A DNA stretch of 44,453 nt from JACPLA01 sp035291905 (GTDB taxonomy: Bacteria; Bacteroidota; Ignavibacteria; UBA10030), in contig DATDRF010000164.1 of the NCBI GenBank assembly GCA_035291905.1, positions 1 to 44,453 on the forward strand, written 5' to 3'. Made by a program: the position numbers and the translations under genes. The notes beneath the pieces were generated by a model. That model did no database searches, was not told the origin of the DNA, and saw only the letters and a list, made by a program, of their open reading frames with translations. Positions 25,084 to 32,150 of the stretch are shown piece after piece (the stretch's first letter is position 1; every line of letters begins with the position of its first letter).

Positions 25084-27491
25084 TTCGGAGGTATCAATCG
25101 AAGAACCTCATACGGCGCACGTTCAATGCGATCGCGATCCAGTGGGACTCTTCTGTAGGCGCCGGCAAGCCAAAGCGGAACCTGGTCTGCATAGTTCTTG
25201 TGATAGAGCTGCCCCGATTGGCCGGGCGGCGTCACAGCCCGAGTGTTGTTCGCATCGGACAGATCGAAGATCTGGCGCGTCGAAGGCCCCACGAAGTTCC
25301 TGAACGCCTCTCTGATCCGAAAATCGCCCTTCCACACTGTCGAGTGCGCTCCGCCGACCGGAAACGGCCCTACATTAAAGAGGGGACGAAGCAGCCTGTT
25401 CTCGCCAAAGACGTGCGTGAACTCCACCTGATGCACGGCGCCCCAATTCAGTTCCTTCAGCTCTCCTCCGTACTTCTGCCGAAGATCGCGGATTCCCTCT
25501 TCAAGACTTTTCCGAATGACGTCATTCTTGCTCTCGATCGGCGAGGTGGTCACGTTATCGAACCAAGCGGAAGAGTCCTTCCGCAGCAACTCCGTCAGGG
25601 CTATCAGGGGCCGTACGGCAGAGGTATCGTAAAGCCTCGAAACTGCCTCGCCCAGCTCATCGTCGAACGTGTTCCGGATCGCCCTCATAAGGAACGATTG
25701 GAACACAGACGTCGAGACGTCCTCCTGCCGCATGACAAAATCCCAGTTTCGGAAATACGTAAGCGCTGTCCGCAGGTCTTCGTCAGCGATGGCGGTATCC
25801 GGGTATGCGTTGAGAATATGGGGGACGATCATCCGTGCGTGCGGAGAAACAAGATCAAGCTGCAGCCGCTGGCAATCTTCTATTTCCATTTTGCCGGAAT
25901 AACTCAACACTTCATTGATCCTTTGAACCCTCCACGATGGCTCCCACTGGTTGGAGACATAGTAAGGATACGCGTCATCAACGATCCTGTTGTTGGCGGT
26001 GGCAACAAACCCCGCGGGCGGATTGAAGGCGTGGGGGTTTTCTTCGAACGGAACATACCCCTGCCAGTCGAACTGGTCCGTTTCCCCCGGATACGGTGAA
26101 GATAATTGGGGCACCCGGCGGAGAGGGATCTTCCCCCCCAGGTAGTATCCGATATTTCCTGCCGTGTCTGCGTAGACGAAATTCTGCGCAGGCGCGGAGA
26201 AGTGCTTCAACCCCTCTCTGAACTCTCTCCAATTGGTCGCCCGGTTTATCATGTGAAACGCCTGCGTTTCGTTCGTGGCCTCCATCGCTGTCCAGCGCAT
26301 GGAGAGGAGCAGGGGCGAGAGTGCGGCGGCAGGTTCAATACGATTGACAATCGGTCCGCGATGTGTGTGATACGAGGTGAGAACGACCGGAAGCTGATCC
26401 TTCACCAAAATCGTATCAACCCGCGATGTGATTTCCCGCCAGGAACCGTTCACCATATATCGGGTCGGGAGCGCAAGCGAATCGACTTCCTCGACGTAGA
26501 AATCTTCGTCATCCACCATCGCATTGGTAACGCCCCATGCAATGGACCGATTACGGCCGATCACGATGAATGGTATACCGGGAAGAGACGCGCCGCTCAC
26601 GTCGAGCGTCGGGGTCGAAAGGTGCATCTCATACCATCGCGCCGGTGTAGTAAGCACCAGATGGGGATCGTTGGCAAGGAGGGGTTTGCCGCTGACTGTA
26701 CGGGAGCCAGAAAGGACCCATGAATTACTTCCCGAACCGAATCCTCCAAGCCCTGTAAGTTCGTGGAACAAACGATCGGCACCAAGCAGGTCAGAACCAA
26801 GCGACCCCCGCAGTTCTTTTGGCACAATAACGGGCGCGCCGGCAGGCCAATCGGGATATAACTCGCGGGCACGCTCCTCACCCACCCGCTCGACCACATA
26901 TCCGAAAGTGATGTCCACCCATCGGGAGTAATTCAGCTCCCAAGCCATCAATTTGCTGAGGAGAATTGAATGTTCGGGAAGCCACGGATCGGGTTCAATC
27001 CCAAGCATGTCGAATTCCACCGGCAGGCTCGATCGATGATCGGCGATATAAGCGTTCACTCCTGCCGCGTACGATTCGAGCGCCAATCTGCTCTCGGCGT
27101 TCAATTCTGAGGCGATTTGCCGCGACAAATCCGTTAATCCAAGCGTGCGGAACAGCCTGTCAACGGGAAGAGCCTTCTCCCCCAGGATTTCCGCAAGCCG
27201 TCCTTCCCCGGCTCGGCGGATCAGATCCATTTGCCAAAGGCGGTCCTGGGCGTGGAGCAGCCCTGCCGCCATGTAGGCATCATGGTCGTTTGATGCGAAA
27301 ACATGCGGCATTCCGAAGGAATCACGATGGATGGAAACTTGCTCCTTGAGGCCATCAAGCACAAGGGTTCCGGAAGTCTGTGGAAAGGACTTTGTTGCGA
27401 GGAAATACCCGATCACGAGGATTGCCGCGAAAACAACGACAAGCGTGAGGCCGAGACCGAGGAGAATTCTTACGCGGGAGCGCATAAACAT
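25080..27491 (-). CDS. Penicillin acylase family Ntn-hydrolase
   Basis: An 803-residue envelope enzyme. Residues 1-32 form a basic then hydrophobic signal or anchor segment. HRDSFGMPHVFASNDHDAYMAAGLLHAQDRLWQMD is typical of the alpha chain. The precursor is expected to self-cleave before Ser255 in GSGSNSWVLSGSRT, freeing the beta-chain nucleophile; LLANDPHL and an RGPIV segment follow as in penicillin and AHL acylases. Substrates in this family are amide-linked acyl or phenylacetyl groups, including quorum-sensing lactones; the specificity here is unknown. Start choices are ATG 27491 and ATG 27485; both overlap or abut a 14-bp inverted repeat and no good ribosome site is visible. Confidence 0.92.
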   Translation of the reverse strand: MFMRSRVRILLGLGLTLVVVFAAILVIGYFLATKSFPQTSGTLVLDGLKEQVSIHRDSFGMPHVFASNDHDAYMAAGLLHAQDRLWQMDLIRRAGEGRLAEILGEKALPVDRLFRTLGLTDLSRQIASELNAESRLALESYAAGVNAYIADHRSSLPVEFDMLGIEPDPWLPEHSILLSKLMAWELNYSRWVDITFGYVVERVGEERARELYPDWPAGAPVIVPKELRGSLGSDLLGADRLFHELTGLGGFGSGSNSWVLSGSRTVSGKPLLANDPHLVLTTPARWYEMHLSTPTLDVSGASLPGIPFIVIGRNRSIAWGVTNAMVDDEDFYVEEVDSLALPTRYMVNGSWREITSRVDTILVKDQLPVVLTSYHTHRGPIVNRIEPAAALSPLLLSMRWTAMEATNETQAFHMINRATNWREFREGLKHFSAPAQNFVYADTAGNIGYYLGGKIPLRRVPQLSSPYPGETDQFDWQGYVPFEENPHAFNPPAGFVATANNRIVDDAYPYYVSNQWEPSWRVQRINEVLSYSGKMEIEDCQRLQLDLVSPHARMIVPHILNAYPDTAIADEDLRTALTYFRNWDFVMRQEDVSTSVFQSFLMRAIRNTFDDELGEAVSRLYDTSAVRPLIALTELLRKDSSAWFDNVTTSPIESKNDVIRKSLEEGIRDLRQKYGGELKELNWGAVHQVEFTHVFGENRLLRPLFNVGPFPVGGAHSTVWKGDFRIREAFRNFVGPSTRQIFDLSDANNTRAVTPPGQSGQLYHKNYADQVPLWLAGAYRRVPLDRDRIERAPYEVLRLIPPK

Positions 27492-27528
27492 TGAGTCCGT
27501 TCTGATGTGCTCAAAACGGACTCAATGT
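27488..27528. promoter_or_regulatory. Perfect 14-bp inverted repeat covering the acylase start codon
   Basis: Arms ACATTGAGTCCGTT (27488-27501) and AACGGACTCAATGT (27515-27528) are exact inverted copies with a 13-base loop. On the minus strand the hairpin lies after the FadL-like gene and its 3' arm contains the first acylase ATG (27489-27491). No T run follows. It could be a terminator of the upstream gene, an mRNA structure that hides the acylase start, or a dimer-protein operator. Confidence 0.75.
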
Positions 27529-27555
27529 AAAGAAACTTGAAGGGGTATTCAACCA

Positions 27556-29040
27556 CTAAAACTGAAACGAGAGACTCAGGATCATGTTGTTTGTCTTGAC
27601 GCTCTCATCGGTCCGCGACTGTGCGCCGCCGTAGTAATAGTTGTCCCTGAAGGTCTTCCAGTAGCCGAAGCCATAGCCGGCATTCAACCAAACATTCCTG
27701 TCAAGCTCGAACCCGACTCCTGCGGTGAAGTACCGCTGGTCATACGTCGATGGATCATTCTCGTACGGAGAGGGCTTCATGGTGAAACCGCCCCGCAGCT
27801 TCACGCCGAGGTCCCACAATGTTACTTCGGCCCCGCCGCGCAGATTGATCGTCGATCGGTAGACCTTCTGAATCAGGCGATTCTCTGATTCAAGATCGGA
27901 ATTCGGAGTGTCGAATTTCATTTGTCGCCAGTCAGTGTACTCCGCGTCGGCCGACAGAACAAGGAGATCACCAATCTGATATGACCCGCCCGCGGAAAGG
28001 ACGGACGGCGTCACAATGGCGTATTCGGTGCGACCGTCGAAGGCAATATCGTATTCATCGACCACACCGTTAAGATTCGGATCAAAACGGCTTCGCCCTT
28101 CGTCGCGGTATGTCTCTTTGATCGTGTAGTAAGTCGGTGTCCTGACGGTGAATCCGATTCTGAACTTGCCCTGCTTTCGGTACATCAATCCGAAGAGCGC
28201 GTTGAAACCCGTCAGGTCGCTGTTGATCGTGCTGATGTAGGAGAACTGGTCGAAGAGTCCGTAGGTGTCACCGGGGGCCTTCTGATAGACATTTCTCGTA
28301 TCATCCTCCCGGTATTCCCTGTCATAGGTGTATGCTCCGGTAACGAGACTTACCGTAACGCCGAGGGAAAGATCACGTGCAACATCAATGGCGCCGCCGA
28401 AAGACCAGTGGTTGATTCCTCCCCCTTCTGTGATCGTGGCGCTTTGCTGAACACTGTCAATGATCGAGGTGACGAATTGGCCATTCAGTGTGTCGGCCAG
28501 GTAGAGCTGATAAGGAATGTTGTTGTCCAGATAATCATTTCTGGCTGAAGCAGAAAGGCTCATCAGATCTACATCGGGGATGAGCGAGGGAACGATTGAA
28601 CTCGAAGCATTGAAGCCCGAGAATTCCGTCTGTGTGGAATAGTTGGAAACCCTGTTGAACCCAAATGCAAAGGTCAGGCCTCCCCGTGACGTCGGAACCG
28701 GATAGACAATGCCGAGGTTGTTCAGATTCAGAATGCTGTTCGAAGCGCCTGTCTTCGTTCCAAGGAATCTGGCGCTGTTGGAATAGTCAAGGAACGAAAG
28801 CCCTGCCGAGAATTCGTAATTTCGAAGCTGGGCCAACCCTGCCGGATTCCAGAAAAGCGCCGAATAATCTTCGGCGACTCCCACCGCTGCGTTTCCCATT
28901 CCGAGCGAGCGTGCCCCCGAGGCGAGGCCAAGCTGGGAGAACCGCAACACATCCTCGGCATACTGGGCCGATGCTGTCGAAACAAGGGATGCAATAAGAA
29001 GAACCGTCACTATTGCCGGATAAATCGGATTCCGTTTCAT
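27556..29040 (-). CDS. OmpP1/FadL-type outer-membrane transporter
   Basis: A 494-residue outer-membrane barrel. I prefer ATG 29040, with AAGG ten bases upstream, over GTG 29049. The signal peptide ends STASA, then QYAEDVLRFSQ. The plug-like segment GARSLGMGNAAVGVAEDYSALFWNPAGLAQL is the hallmark of the FadL/OmpP1/TodX superfamily and related FCB proteins. Alternating-strand sequence continues to a terminal Phe (LSLSFQF). Such barrels pass long-chain fatty acids or aromatic compounds; in this phylum related proteins also take part in gliding or secretion complexes. It sits between a lipoprotein gene and the acylase gene. Confidence 0.85.
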   Translation of the reverse strand: MKRNPIYPAIVTVLLIASLVSTASAQYAEDVLRFSQLGLASGARSLGMGNAAVGVAEDYSALFWNPAGLAQLRNYEFSAGLSFLDYSNSARFLGTKTGASNSILNLNNLGIVYPVPTSRGGLTFAFGFNRVSNYSTQTEFSGFNASSSIVPSLIPDVDLMSLSASARNDYLDNNIPYQLYLADTLNGQFVTSIIDSVQQSATITEGGGINHWSFGGAIDVARDLSLGVTVSLVTGAYTYDREYREDDTRNVYQKAPGDTYGLFDQFSYISTINSDLTGFNALFGLMYRKQGKFRIGFTVRTPTYYTIKETYRDEGRSRFDPNLNGVVDEYDIAFDGRTEYAIVTPSVLSAGGSYQIGDLLVLSADAEYTDWRQMKFDTPNSDLESENRLIQKVYRSTINLRGGAEVTLWDLGVKLRGGFTMKPSPYENDPSTYDQRYFTAGVGFELDRNVWLNAGYGFGYWKTFRDNYYYGGAQSRTDESVKTNNMILSLSFQF

Positions 29041-29069
29041 GGTCTTCACACCTTCATCTCGATGATTGA

Positions 29070-30005
29070 TTAGCGATGTCCTCTGGAAGATCCACTGCTT
29101 CTGCTCGATCCGCCCGAGCTACTGCCCGAACTGCTCCCTGAGCTGCTTCTTCCCGACGAGGAAGAAGAAGGCGGGGAGTACGATCGCGACGGGGGCGGAG
29201 AGGATGGGGCGGAATAGCCCGAATCTCTTCCACGTGACGAACCGCTGCTACGCGTTGTGCCGGAAGAGGAACCCGACCCGCGACGCGTTGACGAAGTTCG
29301 GCTACCTGAGCTTGTTGCCTCACGTCCTGTCGAGGAACTCCTCGTCCGCCCGGTGGTTGAGCCGGGATCCTGCCTTGTTGTCCGTTCCGTCGACCGATTG
29401 CGAGTTGCACTCGCGTCTCTCGCAGCGCCTGAGTTCCGCGACGTACCGTACCGGCTGCCACTCGGCAGTGACGAGGCTCCACTCCCGTATGCTCCGGCAC
29501 GCTCCGTTCCGCTCCTTGTGGCGCCGGTCCGACGATACCCAGATTCCCGACGGGCATAAGTCCTGTCATTCACGATATAGGGCTGATAGTACGAGTAGTA
29601 GCCTGCGTAGTCTCCGTAGTAGTGACCATAGTACCCATTGTAATAGTGGTTTGGCCGATAGTACGAATAGTAGGGAAAATGCCATGGGTAGTAATACCAC
29701 GAATCGTAGTACCACGGGTCATAATAAAATGGACTGCTGAGCCACGGATCATAGTATCCAAAATAGAAGGATGTTCGCCATGGGTAGTAATAGTTGAATC
29801 CGATGGCATATCGCGGCCTTTCGACAAGAGAATCATCATCCTCTTCGACCACTGCCGTCGTATCCTGTTGCTCATCCTGCCCTTCATAGTAAGTCTGGCT
29901 CTCGTATTGATCATCACCGGTTGCCGGGATCAGCTGGGTGTAGCAGCCCGGGAGCAGGAATGTCATGATTCCGAGGGCAAGAGCGGTAAGAAGAAGTGAT
30001 TTCAT
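29070..30005 (-). CDS. Low-complexity lipoprotein: Tyr/Trp-rich region then Ser/Arg/Gly tail
   Basis: A 311-residue lipoprotein. The lipobox LPGC puts the lipidated Cys at 21. An acidic spacer (31-62) is followed by residues 66-143, where 30 of 78 are Tyr and 5 are Trp, with recurring YDPW and YYPW words. From 148 to the end the sequence is almost only Ser, Arg, Gly, Thr and some Pro, without Tyr except a few. No known domain is visible. ATG 30005 has AAGGTG a few bases before it. Sequence like this may form a surface matrix or a self-associating layer; similar Tyr-rich proteins in related genomes are usually misnamed by automatic annotation. The opposite-strand frames across it are composition shadows. 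Confidence 0.8.
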   Translation of the reverse strand: MKSLLLTALALGIMTFLLPGCYTQLIPATGDDQYESQTYYEGQDEQQDTTAVVEEDDDSLVERPRYAIGFNYYYPWRTSFYFGYYDPWLSSPFYYDPWYYDSWYYYPWHFPYYSYYRPNHYYNGYYGHYYGDYAGYYSYYQPYIVNDRTYARRESGYRRTGATRSGTERAGAYGSGASSLPSGSRYGTSRNSGAARDASATRNRSTERTTRQDPGSTTGRTRSSSTGREATSSGSRTSSTRRGSGSSSGTTRSSGSSRGRDSGYSAPSSPPPSRSYSPPSSSSSGRSSSGSSSGSSSGGSSRSSGSSRGHR

Positions 30006-30074
30006 GATTGCACCTTGATGGTTTATGACACTCTCTTGATAACAATTTCAATGCCGTAATTGACCACGAAATCT

Positions 30075-30107
30075 GCCGAAATCTGGTTGTTTTAGGGGAA
30101 TTTCGGC
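30075..30107. promoter_or_regulatory. Inverted and direct repeats upstream of the Tyr-rich lipoprotein gene
   Basis: In the 181-base gap 30006-30186, GCCGAAAT (30075-30082) and ATTTCGGC (30100-30107) form 8-bp inverted arms. CGAAATCTG also occurs twice in direct order at 30067 and 30077, exactly one helical turn apart. This could be an operator for the lipoprotein gene or a weak terminator for the lipoprotein pair upstream. A poor promoter match, TTGAAA-N17-TCATAA, lies closer to the gene on the minus strand. Confidence 0.4.
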
Positions 30108-30186
30108 TTGACCGAAGACAAGGAGTGTTCGGGATTGTCGACACCTCAAGAAATGTGTATATCGATTGAAACACCCACACTAAGAG

Positions 30187-31170
30187 CTAAATAGTGGCAG
30201 GAAGGTTCACCACAATCGAGTCGACCGAAAACGCCCCAAAGACTCCGCCGCCCCCGGTGATATTGGTATAGTCCGGCTCATCGACGCGAATCGAATTCGG
30301 ATCCCTGAACCCCCTGCTGATATTGTAGTAGTTGTACAACTGTTTCTCGACCTGCGTAAGCGTGAAAACGGCCTGCTTGAATCGAACCGACCCTGTCCCT
30401 CCGTATTGCTTGTAGAGGCGCGAAATCACGAGTCCGTAGCTGAGAATGTCGAAATCTGCGACGTGTGTCACGACCGTCCCAAACGTGCCTTCAGTTTCGA
30501 TCGATCTGGTTACGCCGTAGTACTCATATCTCTCTTCGGGAAGACCGGGATTATTGACGAAATAAGGAATTTCAATCTCGTGTGGGACCCACACGGCGTT
30601 TTGGAGCGCTTCGAACGTGACGTGAAACCTGACCAGGTATCCTCTGGTCGTTGTCGGCACGGTGACACGAATCCCAATGGAAGGCTCGATAACAGACTGA
30701 CCCGTGACCGCCGGCTGGTTTTTGTAGATCGAGATATACCCTAATTCAGGGACGAGTGCGTCTTCCGTCAGGGTCGGCCCGCCGGGAGGCTGAACCTGGA
30801 GCGTGTACCTTTTTCCCCGGCGGAGTTGAAGCGGCGAACAGACGTACGCCTCTATCGGAGTTGTGTACCGGCTTGAATCCGCGCGTGCAATCACGGTGTC
30901 GCGGAAAACCGCTTGCCCGATCGTGGGTTCCGACAATGTTACTAATGCACCGACGATGGGATTGTCTGTTTTCTGCTCAAACGGATCGAATGCCGGGGGG
31001 TTGTACGTCCTGTAAATCCGCGCATAGTGCGTATCGGAGAGGTTGCTGAGTATGACATAGACGACAGGCTCTTCCCGAAATTCCCCTTTCGGTGTAAACG
31101 GCTCCTCGCACCCGAGAATAAGGGAAACCACGATGACGAAAAGCGTGTAGTATTGTCTTGGGTCGGCCAT
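30187..31170 (-). CDS. DUF4249-like surface lipoprotein, copy A
   Basis: A 327-residue lipoprotein with lipobox ILGC (Cys21 from ATG 31170; a TTG lies one codon earlier). After Cys comes EEPFTPKGEFREEPVVYVILSN, an early beta-strand pattern typical of DUF4249 proteins, then mostly beta-sheet sequence, and an end motif YYNISRGFRDPNSIRVDEPDYTNITGG...GVFGAF. It is a clear tandem paralogue of the next gene. DUF4249 lipoproteins accompany TonB-dependent receptors in this phylum and are thought to act as surface partners, like SusD for SusC. The start overlaps the preceding gene's stop (TGATG), so the two are translationally coupled. Confidence 0.82.
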   Translation of the reverse strand: MADPRQYYTLFVIVVSLILGCEEPFTPKGEFREEPVVYVILSNLSDTHYARIYRTYNPPAFDPFEQKTDNPIVGALVTLSEPTIGQAVFRDTVIARADSSRYTTPIEAYVCSPLQLRRGKRYTLQVQPPGGPTLTEDALVPELGYISIYKNQPAVTGQSVIEPSIGIRVTVPTTTRGYLVRFHVTFEALQNAVWVPHEIEIPYFVNNPGLPEERYEYYGVTRSIETEGTFGTVVTHVADFDILSYGLVISRLYKQYGGTGSVRFKQAVFTLTQVEKQLYNYYNISRGFRDPNSIRVDEPDYTNITGGGGVFGAFSVDSIVVNLPATI

Positions 31171-32150
31171 CAAAACCCGATCGGTAACGATATGGACACA
31201 GAGTCTTGCACGAAAGCACCGAACACACCCGCGGCATTCGAGAAATTGGTGAAATCAGGCTCGTCAAGTCGAATCGAATGAGGGTCTTGAAAACCATTCA
31301 CAATATTGTAATACCTGTAGAGATTTTGCTCGACAGACGTAAGGAGAAAGACTGCCGAATTGAATTGTACGGGACCGCCCGCTTGGGCCCGGAGTCTTCC
31401 CACCATCGTCTGATAAGCATCCGTGCTGAAAAGGAACACAATGGTCGACAGGCCGCCAATCGGATCCGGCACCCGGCTGAGGATTGGGTAAAGGAAAACC
31501 TCGGTTTGTTCTTCTCCTCTCAACATAACAAGGTAAGGGATTTCTCCCCTCCGGGGGGTCCATGATCCGTTTATGAAGGCTTCATAGTTCACAAAGAACC
31601 GAATAAGAAACCCCTCCGCGGTCGCAGGTACAAAGGCACGTACCACAATGAACTTCTCAATGGACGGCGAAGGTTGCTGGACGCTTGACGGATTTGTCAC
31701 ATTGATCGACGCCTGTCCGGGAACTGTGACGGAGGTAGAGGCGAATCTCCCGTCGGAGGTGAGAATATCAAGCGTGTAGGTCTTACCCCTTTGAATGCTG
31801 AAGGGATCTGCGACGTACGCCACAATCGGGGTTTGGTATCGACTTGTGTCCTTTCTCGTGATAAGTGTGTCACGGAACTGTACTTGACTCTGCTCTAGGG
31901 TAGCGGTAACAGTCGCACCGGAGATCCCATTGTCCGTGAGATGCTCAAACGGATCGAAGGATGGGGCGTCATACGTCCTGTAAGCCCGGAGATATTGAAC
32001 GTCGGAAATATCGGAGAGAATCGAGTAGATCACGAGCTCCTCTCTGAATGGGGCATTTGGATTAAACGGCTCCTCACACCCCAGAATGAGAACAGATATC
32101 GCAAAGGCCGGCATTCGATATCGAGACAAAATTGTCACCTTAATACTCAA
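31170..32150 (-). CDS. DUF4249-like surface lipoprotein, copy B
   Basis: A 326-residue lipoprotein, lipobox ILGC with Cys25. It shares EEPF-x-P, FREE-x-V-x-Y-x-ILS, YRTY-x-P-x-FDPFE, SRY-TPI-AYV and the final YYNI-GF-DP-SIR-DEPD-TN block with copy A, so the pair arose by duplication. Start is uncertain: TTG 32150 overlaps the receptor gene by 11 bases and gives a signal peptide with Lys and Arg; GTG 32138 and ATG 32114 are alternatives, the latter losing all positive charges. It probably works with the TonB-dependent receptor encoded just upstream, as a substrate-capturing lid or surface subunit; that role is inferred from family and position. Confidence 0.82.
   Translation of the reverse strand: MSIKVTILSRYRMPAFAISVLILGCEEPFNPNAPFREELVIYSILSDISDVQYLRAYRTYDAPSFDPFEHLTDNGISGATVTATLEQSQVQFRDTLITRKDTSRYQTPIVAYVADPFSIQRGKTYTLDILTSDGRFASTSVTVPGQASINVTNPSSVQQPSPSIEKFIVVRAFVPATAEGFLIRFFVNYEAFINGSWTPRRGEIPYLVMLRGEEQTEVFLYPILSRVPDPIGGLSTIVFLFSTDAYQTMVGRLRAQAGGPVQFNSAVFLLTSVEQNLYRYYNIVNGFQDPHSIRLDEPDFTNFSNAAGVFGAFVQDSVSISLPIGF

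Noticed and set aside
29066..29740. Open frames on the plus strand across the Tyr/Ser-rich lipoprotein
   Set aside because: They arise from the biased codons of the lipoprotein; the minus-strand frame has a proper ribosome site, signal peptide and lipobox.
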